Assembly (NCBI RefSeq): GCF_007828955.1
Contig: NZ_VIVR01000001.1
Location: forward strand, 6,324,001-6,388,000
Reading direction: 5' to 3'
Origin: Kitasatospora atroaurantiaca
GTDB lineage: Bacteria; Actinomycetota; Actinomycetes; Streptomycetales; Streptomycetaceae
Length of the DNA: 64,000 nucleotides
Positions 51,015 through 59,638 of this stretch are shown here, one piece after another; position 1 is the stretch's first letter; each line of letters opens with the position of its first letter. The position numbers and the translations under genes are program-made. The notes below the pieces were generated by a model. It ran no database searches and had not been told where the DNA came from. It saw nothing but the letters and a program-made list of their open reading frames with translations.

Positions 51015-52421
51015 TCACTGCAGGGCCGCGGCCGCCTTGCGCCTGCGGTCCACGACGGCCGCCGCCGTGAGCACGACGGCCGCCGCCACCAGGGACAGGA
51101 TCATCTGGATGCGTCCGTCGTGGTCGGTGAACATATAGGCGACGACGAAGCCGATCAGGCCGATGGTCGCCCAGGTGAGGTACGGGTAGAGCCACATCCG
51201 TACGGTCAGCCGCTCCGGGGCCTCCCGCTCGATGATCTTGCGCATGCGCAGCTGCGAGAAGCAGATCACCAGCCAGACGAAGAGCGCCACCGCACCCGAG
51301 GAGTTGAGCAGGAACTGGAACACGGTGTCGGGCGAGGTGTAGTTGAAGAAGACCGCGACGAAGCCGAACACCACGGACGACAGGATCGCCGTGCGCGGCA
51401 CGCCGCGCCCGCTCACCTGCGCGAAGGCGCGCGGTGCGTCGCCGCGCTGCCCGAGCGAGAACGCCATCCGCGAGGCCGTGTAGAGACCCGAGTTCAGACA
51501 GGACAGCACGGCCGTCAGTACGATCACGTCCATGACACCGGCCGCGCCGGGGATGCCGACGTGCTCCAGCACGGCGACGTACGGGCTGCCCTTCACTGAA
51601 GCGGAGTCCCAGGGGAGCAGGGTCACCACGATGGCGATCGAGCCCAGGTAGAAGACGCCGATCCGCCAGATCACGCTGTTGGTGGCCTTGCTGACGGCCT
51701 TCTCGGGGTCGGCCGACTCGCCGGCGGCGAGGGTCACGATCTCGCTGCCCATGAAGGCGAAGACCACGGTCAGCATGCCGGTGAACACCGCGCCGACGCC
51801 GTGCGGGAGGAAGCCGCCGTGGCCGGTCAGGTTCTCCGCCCCGACCGCGTGGGTGCCCGGCAGCAGCCCGAGCACCGCCAGGACACCGATCACGATGAAG
51901 GCGGCGATCGCCACCACCTTGATGCCGGCGAACCAGAACTCGAACTCCCCGTAGGAGGAGACGGAGAAGAGGTTGGTCGCGGTCAGCACGGCCATCACCA
52001 GCAGCGCGAACGCCCACTGCGGCACGCCCGGCACCCAGTGGTTGAGGATCTTCGCACCGGCGGTAGCCTCGACGGCGAGCACCACCACCCAGAAGAACCA
52101 GTACAGCCAGCCGATGGTGAAGCCCGCCCACCGGCCGAGCGCGCGGTCCGCGTACGCGGAGAACGATCCGCTCTGCGGGTCCGCCGCGGCCATCTCGCCG
52201 AGCATCCGCATCACCATCACTACCAGCACGCCGGCCAGGGTGTACGAGAGCAGAATTCCGGGGCCGGTCGAAGCGATTCCGGCGCCCGATCCGACGAAAA
52301 GGCCGGCGCCGATAACGCCGCCGATGGCGATCATGGAGAGATGGCGGTTCTTCAGACCGGCCTGCAGGTGTCCGCCGGTGGCCGCTTCGTGGGCGGTCGT
52401 GGGCTTGGTGTCCGTACTCAT
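51015..52421 (-). CDS. Amino-acid/polyamine/organocation permease (GABA/AnsP type)
   Basis: A 468-aa transporter with 12 helices. ATG 52421 gives the start MSTDTKPTTAHEAATGGHLQ and the APC signature HLSMIAIGGVIGAGLFVGSG. Other landmarks: FTIGWLYWFFWVVVLAVEAT, FAFMGSEIVTLAAGESADPE and LSCLNSGLYTASRMAFSLGQ. It likely imports an amino acid such as GABA, Ala or Asn with protons. It has its own promoter region (52422-52540) with repeated GTAACCC elements. Confidence 0.88.
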   Translation of the reverse strand: MSTDTKPTTAHEAATGGHLQAGLKNRHLSMIAIGGVIGAGLFVGSGAGIASTGPGILLSYTLAGVLVVMVMRMLGEMAAADPQSGSFSAYADRALGRWAGFTIGWLYWFFWVVVLAVEATAGAKILNHWVPGVPQWAFALLVMAVLTATNLFSVSSYGEFEFWFAGIKVVAIAAFIVIGVLAVLGLLPGTHAVGAENLTGHGGFLPHGVGAVFTGMLTVVFAFMGSEIVTLAAGESADPEKAVSKATNSVIWRIGVFYLGSIAIVVTLLPWDSASVKGSPYVAVLEHVGIPGAAGVMDVIVLTAVLSCLNSGLYTASRMAFSLGQRGDAPRAFAQVSGRGVPRTAILSSVVFGFVAVFFNYTSPDTVFQFLLNSSGAVALFVWLVICFSQLRMRKIIEREAPERLTVRMWLYPYLTWATIGLIGFVVAYMFTDHDGRIQMILSLVAAAVVLTAAAVVDRRRKAAAALQ

Positions 52422-52430
52422 TGGGGGACG

Positions 52431-52506
52431 GTAACCCTGGAATTCGGATTTACGTAACCCCAAACGGAATTTCTCCCGCTATATTTGAGCATTACCTGAG
52501 GGTTAC
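52431..52506 (-). promoter_or_regulatory. Promoter region of the permease with GTAACCC repeats (GlnR-like box)
   Basis: The heptamer GTAACCC occurs at 52431, 52454 and, inverted, 52500-52506. ATTACCTGAGGGTTAC (52491-52506) has the GTAAC-n6-GTAAT spacing of a GlnR-type nitrogen box. It lies about 70 bp before the permease start, within a locally AT-rich stretch. Confidence 0.35.
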
Positions 52507-52540
52507 TCGCGCGTTTTCCGAATATATGGAGAAAAGGTGA

Positions 52541-52573
52541 CAGCCCCGGACCCTCGCCGTGGGTCCGGGGCTG
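52541..52573 (-). terminator. Hairpin terminator of the purine catabolism operon
   Basis: A perfect 13-bp stem (CAGCCCCGGACCC at 52541-52553 with its complement at 52561-52573), 7-nt loop, and on the minus strand a following CACCTTTTC. It ends the leftward purine operon. Confidence 0.8.
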
Positions 52574-52645
52574 CTCTCCGTTCCCCGCGAGGGGGTGGAG
52601 TCCGGGTGACGCGCCGTCCCTGGCGCGGCCCGGAGTATGTGGGAA

Positions 52646-54031
52646 TCAGACCTCGCGGGAGGCGAGCTCCTTGGCCGCACGGGCGCATGCCTGGGCGATC
52701 TTGTCCTCGTTGACCGTGGTCAGGTTGCCCTTCTCGACGACGGCGTTGCCGTTGACGAGCAGCAGGGCCAGCGGCGGCAGGGCGCCCAGGGTGAGGGCGG
52801 CGACCGGGTCGGCGATCGAGGAGTGCATGATGCCGTCGATCTTCCAGAGCGCCAGGTCGGCGAGCTTGCCGACCTCGATCGAGCCGATCTCGTTCTGACG
52901 GCCGAGCACCCGGGCGCCGCCCATGGTGCCCAGGCGCAGCGAGCTGCGGGCGGTCAGCGCGTCCGGGCGGCCGTGCAGACGGTTGATCAGCAGCGCGTTG
53001 CGCAGCTCGGTGCCGAGCTCACCCGACTCGTTGGAGGCGGTGCCGTCCACGCCGAGGCCGACCGGGACGCCCGCGCGGAGCATGTCCGGGACGCGGGCGA
53101 TGCCGGCCGCGAGGCGGGCGTTGGAGGACGGGCAGTGCGCGACACCGGTGCCGGTCTCGGCGAACTTGGCGATGTCCGAGTCGTTCATGTGGACGCAGTG
53201 CGCCATCCAGACGTCCTCGCCCAGCCAGCCGGTCGACTCGAAGTAGTCGGTCGGGCCCATGCCGAACAGCTCCTTGCAGAACTGCTCCTCCTCGGCCGTC
53301 TCCGAGCCGTGGGTGTGCAGGCGGACGCCCTTGCGGCGGGCCAGGACGGCGGCCTCGCGCATCAGCTCGGTGGAGACCGAGAAGGGCGAGCACGGCGCGA
53401 TGGCGATCTGCAGCATCGAGTCGAAGGAGGCGTCGTGGTACTTGTCCACGGCGGCCTCGGACGCGATCAGGATGTCCTCGGTCTTCTCGACCGCGTGGTC
53501 CGGCGGCAGGCCGCCGTCCTTCTTGCTGCGGTCCATCGAGCCGCGCAGCGCGGTGAAGCGCATGCCGAGCTCCTGGACGGCCTCGATCTCGGCGCCGAGG
53601 ATGTCGCCGCCGTCCTTCGGGAAGACGTAGTGGTGGTCGCTCGCGGTCGTACAACCGGACTTGAGCAGCGCGGCCGTCGAGCCCTGGGCGGCGGCGTGGA
53701 CGAGCTTGTCGTCGATGCGGGCCCAGGTCGGGTAGAGCGCGACCAGCCAGTCGAAGAGGATGTTGTCCTGGGCGAGGCCGCGGGTGATCCACTGGTAGAA
53801 GTGGTGGTGGGTGTTGACCAGGCCCGGCGTGACCAGGTGGCCCTCGCCGTTGATACGGCGCACCACGTTGTCCAGCCACTGAGGGGCGGGGCCGTTGCCG
53901 ACCGACTCGATCTTGTTGCCGAGGACTACGACGTGGCCGCGGGCGTACTCGGTGTCGTTGGCGTCGACCGTCGCGATGGCGACGTTCTCGATCACGATCC
54001 GCTGGTCGGCGGGCGGGGGCTGGACTGCCAT
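52646..54031 (-). CDS. 8-Oxoguanine deaminase (amidohydrolase)
   Basis: A 461-aa cytosolic zinc amidohydrolase, last gene of the leftward urate operon. It has the family His pair NTHHHFYQWI, GCTTASDHHYVF, CGIAPCSPFSVS-like (IAIAPCSPFSVSTELMREAA), HTHGSETAEEEQ (metal His), HCVHMNDSD and the metal Asp in LGVDGTASNESGELGTELR. This matches the 8-oxoguanine/atrazine-chlorohydrolase-like group, which deaminates 8-oxoguanine to urate, feeding urate oxidase. Guanine deaminase is an alternative but lacks this pattern. Confidence 0.85.
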   Translation of the reverse strand: MAVQPPPADQRIVIENVAIATVDANDTEYARGHVVVLGNKIESVGNGPAPQWLDNVVRRINGEGHLVTPGLVNTHHHFYQWITRGLAQDNILFDWLVALYPTWARIDDKLVHAAAQGSTAALLKSGCTTASDHHYVFPKDGGDILGAEIEAVQELGMRFTALRGSMDRSKKDGGLPPDHAVEKTEDILIASEAAVDKYHDASFDSMLQIAIAPCSPFSVSTELMREAAVLARRKGVRLHTHGSETAEEEQFCKELFGMGPTDYFESTGWLGEDVWMAHCVHMNDSDIAKFAETGTGVAHCPSSNARLAAGIARVPDMLRAGVPVGLGVDGTASNESGELGTELRNALLINRLHGRPDALTARSSLRLGTMGGARVLGRQNEIGSIEVGKLADLALWKIDGIMHSSIADPVAALTLGALPPLALLLVNGNAVVEKGNLTTVNEDKIAQACARAAKELASREV

Positions 54032-54057
54032 GGTGTGACTCCTATGGGGGGAGGGCA

Positions 54058-54086
54058 GGGGGCGTGCTTGAGCGGTGCACGCCCCC
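54058..54086 (-). terminator. Hairpin between permease and deaminase genes
   Basis: GGGGGCGTGC at 54058-54067 and GCACGCCCCC at 54077-54086 form a perfect 10-bp stem with a 9-nt loop between two genes of the same strand. It may attenuate or stabilise the operon transcript. Confidence 0.5.
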
Positions 54087-54093
54087 CAGCCGG

Positions 54094-55548
54094 TCAGGAC
54101 GGTGTCGCCGTTGACACCGCCGCGCCGGGCGTCTCGCCGGTTGGGGACCGGCGGCCGACGCCGACGTGGTGGAAGAGCAGGTTGAGCAGGACGGCCATCA
54201 CACAGCCGGCCGAGATTCCGGAGTGCATCAGCGTGCGGACGGCCTCCGGGAAGGCGTCATAGAACGTGGGGGCGGCGATCGGGATGATGCCTACCCCGAG
54301 GGACACGGACACCAGGATGGTGTTGGCGCTGGACTCCATGCCCGCCTCCGCGAGGGTGCGGATGCCGCTTGCCGCCACCGTGCCGAAGAGCACGATCCCG
54401 GCTCCGCCGAGGACGGGCTGCGGCACCAGCGAGACCAGCGACCCGAGGACCGGGAAGAGGCCCAGCAGGATCAGGATGCCTCCGCCGGCCGCGACCACGA
54501 AGCGGCTGCGGATCTTGGTCAGCGCCACCAGCCCGATGTTCTGGGCGAAGGCGCTGGCCGCGAATCCGTTGAAGACCGGGCTGATCGCGGTGGCCAGGCC
54601 GTCCGCCCGGAGGCCGGCGGCCAGGGTCTTCTCGTCGGCCTGCCGGTCCACGATCTGACCGAGCGCCAGCATGTCGGCGGTGGACTCGGTCATCGAGACC
54701 ACCATGACGATGCAGAGCGAGACGATCGCGGCGGCGTCGAACATCGGCGCGCCGAAGTGGAACGGGGAGGGGAGCGCGAAGACCTTCGCGTCCTGGACCG
54801 CGCCGAAGTCGGCGAGGCCCAGCGGGAAGGCGAGCAGGGTGCCGATCGCCAGTCCGATGAGCAGCGAGAGCTGCTGCCAGAAGCCTCGGAGCAGCTTGTT
54901 GCAGAGGACCACCGCGGCAAGGGTGAACGCGGCGAGCCCGATGGCCCGCATGGAGCCGTAACCGGGCGCGGCCGGTGAGCCGCCGCGCGCCCAGTTGACC
55001 GCCACCGGAAGCAGGGACACCCCGATGAGGGTGATCACGGTGCCCTGGACGACCGCTGGGAAGAACCGGATGAGCTTGCAGAAGTAGGGTGCCGCGAGGA
55101 AGCACAGGACCCCCGCGACGATCACCGCACCGAAGATCACCGGAAGGGCGTCCTTCGGGCCGTGCTCCTTGGCGATCGCGATCATGGGCGCGACGCCGGC
55201 GAACGAGACGCCGTTCACGAACGGCAGCCGTGCGCCGATGCGCCAGACTCCGAGCGTCTGGAGCAGGGTGGCCAGTCCCGCGGTGAACAGGCTGGCCGAG
55301 ATCAGCAGGGCGAGCTCGGCGGGGGAGAGTCCCACGCCGGCGCCGACGATGAGCGGGGGCGCCACGACGCCCGCGTACATCGCGGCCACGTGCTGCAGAC
55401 CGGTGGTGATCAGCTTCACCGGGGGCAGCAGCTCGTCCACGGGGTGGACCTCACGGCCGGCCAGGGTGTCGGTCGACACCTCGACCGGCCGTGATGGCCC
55501 GTCAGGGGTGGAACCGCCGTCGGTGGTACGGGTGGAGCGGAGTGCCAT
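54094..55548 (-). CDS. NCS2-family uracil/xanthine/urate permease
   Basis: A 484-aa purine transporter with about 14 helices. ATG 55548 follows GAGGGG. It carries the NCS2 elements LQHVAAMYAGVVAPPLIVGA, SVGVSPAELALLI-like (VGLSPAELALLISASLFTAG), FPAVVQGTVITLIGVSLLPV and the signature GFAASAFAQNIGLVALTKIR with GLFPVLGSLVSLVPQPVLGG. It belongs to the urate/xanthine branch, in an operon with uox. It imports xanthine or urate to feed the pathway. Confidence 0.9.
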   Translation of the reverse strand: MALRSTRTTDGGSTPDGPSRPVEVSTDTLAGREVHPVDELLPPVKLITTGLQHVAAMYAGVVAPPLIVGAGVGLSPAELALLISASLFTAGLATLLQTLGVWRIGARLPFVNGVSFAGVAPMIAIAKEHGPKDALPVIFGAVIVAGVLCFLAAPYFCKLIRFFPAVVQGTVITLIGVSLLPVAVNWARGGSPAAPGYGSMRAIGLAAFTLAAVVLCNKLLRGFWQQLSLLIGLAIGTLLAFPLGLADFGAVQDAKVFALPSPFHFGAPMFDAAAIVSLCIVMVVSMTESTADMLALGQIVDRQADEKTLAAGLRADGLATAISPVFNGFAASAFAQNIGLVALTKIRSRFVVAAGGGILILLGLFPVLGSLVSLVPQPVLGGAGIVLFGTVAASGIRTLAEAGMESSANTILVSVSLGVGIIPIAAPTFYDAFPEAVRTLMHSGISAGCVMAVLLNLLFHHVGVGRRSPTGETPGAAVSTATPS

Positions 55549-55791
55549 GTCGAGCCCCTCTTGTGCCCATGGCTCTCGGCGCGCCCGTGGCGCTGGAGAC
55601 GTCCCGAGGGCGGGACGGCGGTGCAAGGGTCCCTCGGGATGCTTCTCCAGCTCCCCGGGCCGGCCGCCGTGAGGCGGGCACGATCTCCGGATGTTGGGGG
55701 TGGAGAAAGCGGTGGTGCATGACGTCCCGGACCGGCCGGCCCGCGAGGGCCGGAGGGTGCTGCGGTACGGGACGACGTTCATGGGTCCTGC

Positions 55792-56712
55792 TCAGGCGAC
55801 CGGGATGACCGGGACGACGCCCTCGCGGTGCACGGTGCCCTCGATCAGGCCGTACATGCGGTCGGCCGCGTAGTACACCTCGTTCTCGTTCTTGAGGCCG
55901 AAGGGCTCCAGGTCGACGAGGAAGTGGTGCTTGTTGGGCAGCTCCAGGCGGACCTCGTCCACCTCGGCGCGGTTGTTGAGGACGCGGGTGCCCATCGCGT
56001 GCAGGGTCTGCTGCAGCGAGTAGGAGTAGGTCTCCGCGAACGCCTCCAGCATGTGGCGGCGCACGTGCTGGTACGAGCGGTTCCAGTTCGGCTGGGCCTC
56101 GCCGTCCTTGCCGCTGAAGCCGTACTTCCAACGGGCCGTCACCTGGGTGGCCAGGATGCGGTCGTACGCCTCCTGCAGGGTGGTGTAGCGGTCCTTGATG
56201 TAGCCCCAGAACTCCGAGTTGGTGGAGTTCATGACGATCAGGTCCTTGAGACCGGAGATCACCTGGACGGTCTCACCGTCGTAGACGACCTCGGTGGTCC
56301 GGGTCTCCTGGCCGTTGCGGACGAAGGAGTGGCCGACCTCGTCCGCGCCGATGAAGCGGGCCGAGTTGTCCGGGGTCTTGATCCGGTCCCAGACGTACTC
56401 CTCGATCCGGATCCGAGCGCTGCGCACGACGCCCCGCTCGGTGTTGTCGACGAAGTGACGGGCCAGCGTGATGCCGAAGGCCTCCGCCGACTCGATGCCG
56501 TACTCCTTCGCGAAGGCGTAGACGGTGTTCTTCGTCGTGTCCGTGGGCAGGCAGTTGGCGTTCGAGCCGGTGAGGTGAACGTCCTCGAAGTCACCCTGGA
56601 GCGAGACCGAGACGTTCAGGTCCTTGATCTCGTGGCGGGTGGAGTCACGGTAGACACGCACAATGCGGTTCTCCGCCTTGCCGTACTGGTTCTGACCGAG
56701 CACGTGGGCCAT
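55792..56712 (-). CDS. uox: Urate oxidase
   Basis: A 306-aa cofactor-free urate oxidase converting urate, O2 and water to 5-hydroxyisourate. Landmarks: GQNQYGKAENRIVRVYRD, TDTTKNTVYAFAKEYGIESA (catalytic Thr/Lys pair), SGLKDLIVMNSTNSEFWGYI and NKHHFLVDLEPFGLKNENEV (His near the end). ATG 56712 is 27 bp after uraH. The 243-bp gap downstream holds no gene. Confidence 0.95.
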   Translation of the reverse strand: MAHVLGQNQYGKAENRIVRVYRDSTRHEIKDLNVSVSLQGDFEDVHLTGSNANCLPTDTTKNTVYAFAKEYGIESAEAFGITLARHFVDNTERGVVRSARIRIEEYVWDRIKTPDNSARFIGADEVGHSFVRNGQETRTTEVVYDGETVQVISGLKDLIVMNSTNSEFWGYIKDRYTTLQEAYDRILATQVTARWKYGFSGKDGEAQPNWNRSYQHVRRHMLEAFAETYSYSLQQTLHAMGTRVLNNRAEVDEVRLELPNKHHFLVDLEPFGLKNENEVYYAADRMYGLIEGTVHREGVVPVIPVA

Positions 56713-56739
56713 GGCTGGCTCCTAAAACAATCGAGCGGT

Positions 56740-57075
56740 CTAGCTTCCGCGGTAGACCGAGTAGCCGAACGGGTTGAGCAGCAGGGGCACGTGGTAGTGG
56801 TGCTGCGCAGGCGCGACCGTGAAGACGATCGAGACCTCGGGGAAGAACGGCGTCTCGTCCGACTTCTTGGCGTAGTAAGCCGCGGTGTCGAAGAGCAGCC
56901 GGACGACCGAGCCCGCCTCCACGGCCGGCAGGTCCTTGGCCCGGCCGTCGGAGTCCGTGGCGGAGGTGCCGAGCACCTTCCAGCCACCCTCGGTGTTCAG
57001 TGCGAGCTCGACCGGGACACCCTCGGCCGGGCGGCCGAGGCTGGTGTCGAGCACGTGCGTGGAGATGCCAGTCAT
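56740..57075 (-). CDS. uraH: 5-Hydroxyisourate hydrolase
   Basis: A 111-aa transthyretin-related hydrolase acting on the uox product. It begins GISTHVLDTSLGRPAEGVPV (His at position 7) and ends HYHVPLLLNPFGYSVYRGS, the diagnostic YRGS tail. It forms a homotetramer. Between uraD and uox in the operon. Confidence 0.95.
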   Translation of the reverse strand: MTGISTHVLDTSLGRPAEGVPVELALNTEGGWKVLGTSATDSDGRAKDLPAVEAGSVVRLLFDTAAYYAKKSDETPFFPEVSIVFTVAPAQHHYHVPLLLNPFGYSVYRGS

Positions 57076-57174
57076 GGGTGAAGTGACCTTACTGATGGCA
57101 GATATCGGGTGCCGCGCGCAGCGCGTCCTTGGAAGGGTGGCGGCGGGCGACGGGTGGGCGCCGCGTCGGAGTCG

Positions 57175-57699
57175 TCAGGACTCGTCGAGCAGGCGGTTGA
57201 TACGGATGTCGTTGATCTTGCGCAGCTCGCCCCGGACGATCTCCGCCTCGGTGGCGGCATCGTTGGGGAAGCGCTCGCGGAGGGAGGCGAGCATGGTGGC
57301 CGCGGTGCGGCCGGTCGCGCAGATCAGGAACACATGGCCGAACTTCGCCTCGTAGGCGGCGTTGGCCTCGTGCAGTTCATCGAGGAGAGCGGAGTCCACT
57401 CCCTGGATGCCGGCCTGCTCGCGCTCGGAGGTGGCGTCGCCCGTCTTGGGCTTGCCAATCCGGGCGTGGCCGGCCATCGCGTCGTTCAGGTCGTCGACCG
57501 TGAGCGCCGCCATGGCGGCCGCGTTGGCGGCCAGCAGCGCGTCGCGGTCGGCCCAGGGTCGGGCGGCCGCGACGGCCTCGGCCCAGCTGGGGCTGGAGCA
57601 GATCTCCAGCAGGGTCTCCGTCAGCTCGGCGGCGGGAGCCGCCTCCAGCGCCTTGAGTGCGCCGGCCGCGTCAGGGGACGTACGGGGGTGGTTGGTCAC
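57175..57699 (-). CDS. uraD: OHCU decarboxylase
   Basis: A 174-aa enzyme that makes (S)-allantoin. GTG 57699 has a strong AGGAGGT site; an upstream start at 57873 would run through the operator. Motifs: SSPSWAEAVAAARPWADRDA, LNDAMAGHARIGKPK (catalytic His), SEREQAGIQGVD and ANAAYEAKFGHVFLICATGR, with EIVRGELRKINDIRINRLLD. It is the first gene of the leftward operon. Confidence 0.93.
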   Translation of the reverse strand: MTNHPRTSPDAAGALKALEAAPAAELTETLLEICSSPSWAEAVAAARPWADRDALLAANAAAMAALTVDDLNDAMAGHARIGKPKTGDATSEREQAGIQGVDSALLDELHEANAAYEAKFGHVFLICATGRTAATMLASLRERFPNDAATEAEIVRGELRKINDIRINRLLDES

Positions 57700-57757
57700 G
57701 GGTGGACCTCCTGAAGAGTGGTGCCACCCGCAAAAGCTAGATCCACCACCCCCGGGC

Positions 57758-57775
57758 GTCAACACTTTGTTGAAC
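57758..57775. promoter_or_regulatory. AllR-type operator, copy b (uraD operon)
   Basis: GTCAACACTTTGTTGAAC; the reverse complement reads GTTCAACAAAGTGTTGAC, the cleanest palindrome of the four copies. It lies 58 bp before the uraD start. Confidence 0.75.
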
Positions 57776-57902
57776 GGTTGGTGGTTACGTTTTGAGACGG
57801 GGCCGGTAACCGGCCCGTTTCGTGTGCGATTCGCCAAGTGTGCCCGGTGTGTCGAGTGGGACAGACTGGGCAAACCGGCGGGGCTTGCAGGTCAGCCGGG
57901 GG

Positions 57903-58283
57903 TCAGCCCGTCTTGGAGCCGTCCTGCCGGTTCAGATAGTTGTACACCGTGAACCGGCTGACACCGAGCGCCGAAGCCACCGTCTCCACTCCGTGGCGGA
58001 CGGTGAAGGCGCCGCGCTCCTCCAGCAGGGCCACGACGCGCTGCTTCTCCCAGCGGTCGAGCTCGGCGAGCGGGCGGCCGTCGAACTGGCGGGTCATCTC
58101 CGCCAGCAGGCGATCCAGGGCACTGCTGAGGTGCGGGAGACGTACGGCGACCGCCGGGACGCCCTCCCACTCCAGCAGGACGTCGTCGGGGCGGGCTTCG
58201 GTCACCGCCACCTGAGTGGCGCCGACCGCTTCCAGCAGCGGCTTTATCGCTGCGGCGAGCGGGTGTTCCAGGGCGTTGCTCAC
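57903..58283 (-). CDS. Helix-turn-helix regulator (YheO/HTH_22-like)
   Basis: A 126-aa protein. The N-terminal half (LAAAIKPLLEAVGATQVAVT, VPAVAVRLPHLSSALDRLL) is a small alpha/beta region; the C-terminal helix-turn-helix is WEKQRVVALLEERGAFTVRH, GVETVASALGVSRFTVYNYL. It resembles YheO-type regulators that are found near purine and nitrogen genes. Its GTG (58283) overlaps the stop of the thiamine-binding gene upstream by four bases. A second regulator of this locus is plausible. Confidence 0.75.
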   Translation of the reverse strand: MSNALEHPLAAAIKPLLEAVGATQVAVTEARPDDVLLEWEGVPAVAVRLPHLSSALDRLLAEMTRQFDGRPLAELDRWEKQRVVALLEERGAFTVRHGVETVASALGVSRFTVYNYLNRQDGSKTG

Positions 58284-58540
58284 TGCGTACCCACTCCTTC
58301 CGGGCTCTTGTCCTCATCCAGGACGCTGACCTGGACCGAGATCCGGGTCGCGCCGGCGTCCAGGGTCTCGCGCAGCAGCCTGGACACGGCGGCCAGGACC
58401 TGATCGGCCTCGCCTTCCGCGCCGGTGCCGAACGGGCCGACGGCCACGGCCAGGCCGGCCTCGTCGACCACGCGCCGGGCGGCCACCGCGTGCTCGGGGA
58501 ACGTGTCCAGCTCGAACGGTTCTGTCGTGAACTCCACCAT
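58280..58540 (-). CDS. Thiamine-binding (MTH1187/YkoF-like) family protein, 86 aa
   Basis: A short ferredoxin-like protein: VEFTTEPFELDTFPEHAVAA, RRVVDEAGLAVAVGPFGTGA, VLAAVSRLLRETLDAGATRI and VQVSVLDEDKSP. This is the DUF77/MTH1187 pattern, whose members bind thiamine or its pyrimidine. It overlaps the HTH gene by four bases and is divergent from hyi, with AllR copy c in the shared region. Thiamine diphosphate is a cofactor of glyoxylate carboligase, which could explain its place here. Confidence 0.65.
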   Translation of the reverse strand: MVEFTTEPFELDTFPEHAVAARRVVDEAGLAVAVGPFGTGAEGEADQVLAAVSRLLRETLDAGATRISVQVSVLDEDKSPEGVGTQ

Positions 58541-58636
58541 CAATCGCACCTGCTCACTGTAGCGAGCGGCTCTGCGGATGGGAGGGGCTGGTCGATCAAA
58601 CAGTCGAGCACCGACGTGACCGCAGGGTTTCGGGCG

Positions 58637-58654
58637 CTTCAACAAAATGTTGTG
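58637..58654. promoter_or_regulatory. AllR-type operator, copy c (hyi and thiamine-binding genes)
   Basis: CTTCAACAAAATGTTGTG, in the 210-bp divergent region between the thiamine-binding gene and hyi, 97 bp before the hyi start. Confidence 0.7.
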
Positions 58655-58750
58655 GCGGTCTTGACACTCCCTCGGATTCCCGGACATGCTTCCACCAAGC
58701 AGAATCGCTCTTCCGGATCGTGGAAGTTGCGGATGAGGAAGAGAGTGAAG

Positions 58751-59599
58751 GTGATTGACGTGACTGCCGCTTCCAAGCACAGCTACACGGTCAACCTGTC
58801 GATCCTGTTCAGCGAGCTTCCGCTCCTTGAGCGTCCCGCCGCCGCCGCGGCCGCCGGCTTCACCGCCGCCGAGCTGTGGTGGCCCTTCGGCCTCGACGCC
58901 ACGCCGTCGCAGGCCGAGCAGGACGAGCTCCGCAAGGCTTTCACCGACGCGGGCGTCCAGCTGACCGGTCTCAACTTCCTTGACGACATCTCCACCGGCG
59001 TCGCCAAGGGCACCCTCTCGGTGCCGGCCGACAGCGAGCGCTTCCGTGCGAACATCCCGGTCGCGGCGGGCCTCGCCGACTCCCTCGGCACCAAGGCGCT
59101 CAACGCCCTCTACGGCAACCGCATCGAGGGCGTGGACCCGGCCGAGCAGGACGAGCTCGCGCTCGAGAACCTCGTGCTCGCCGCCAAGGCCGCGCACGAG
59201 ATCGGCGCGATCCTCCTGATCGAGGCCCTCAACAAGCCCGAGGCTCCCGCCTACCCGCTGGTCTCGGCCGCTGCCGCCGTCGAGGTCGTGGACAAGGTGA
59301 ACGAGGCCACCGGCCTCGGCAACGCCAAGTTCCTCTGCGACTTCTACCACCTGGCCCGCAACGGCGAGGACCTGGTCGCGGTCATCGACAACTACGCCGA
59401 CAGGTTCGGCCACGTGCAGATCGCCGACAACCCGGGCCGCAACGAGCCCGGCACCGGCGAGATCGACTACGAGGACCTCCTCGCCCGCCTGACCGCCGCC
59501 GGTTACACGGGCCGCATCGGCCTGGAGTACAGGCCGTCGACCGGCGTCAGCGCCGACAGCTTCGAGTGGCTCCCGCGCGAGCACCGTGCCGCCAAGTAG
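58751..59599 (+). CDS. hyi: Hydroxypyruvate isomerase
   Basis: A 282-aa TIM-barrel isomerase that interconverts hydroxypyruvate and tartronate semialdehyde. It contains VNLSILFSELPLLERPAAAA, TAAELWWPFGL, LLIEALNKPEAPAYPL (metal Glu), FLCDFYHLARNGEDL (metal Asp/His), HVQIADNPGRNEPGTGEIDY and GRIGLEYRP (Glu). The start may be GTG 58751, GTG 58760 or ATG 58733; 58751 is chosen. It leads the rightward glyoxylate operon with glxR 39 bp downstream. Confidence 0.9.
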   Translation: MIDVTAASKHSYTVNLSILFSELPLLERPAAAAAAGFTAAELWWPFGLDATPSQAEQDELRKAFTDAGVQLTGLNFLDDISTGVAKGTLSVPADSERFRANIPVAAGLADSLGTKALNALYGNRIEGVDPAEQDELALENLVLAAKAAHEIGAILLIEALNKPEAPAYPLVSAAAAVEVVDKVNEATGLGNAKFLCDFYHLARNGEDLVAVIDNYADRFGHVQIADNPGRNEPGTGEIDYEDLLARLTAAGYTGRIGLEYRPSTGVSADSFEWLPREHRAAK

Positions 59600-59638
59600 T
59601 CACCCAAACCACCTCACCACGTACAAAGGAACGACGCG

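Noticed and set aside
55549..55791. Small ORF between the NCS2 permease and urate oxidase genes
   Set aside because: Frames here (for example plus-strand 55691-55873) run into the uox gene on the other strand and lack a ribosome site; the gap is probably untranslated operon DNA.
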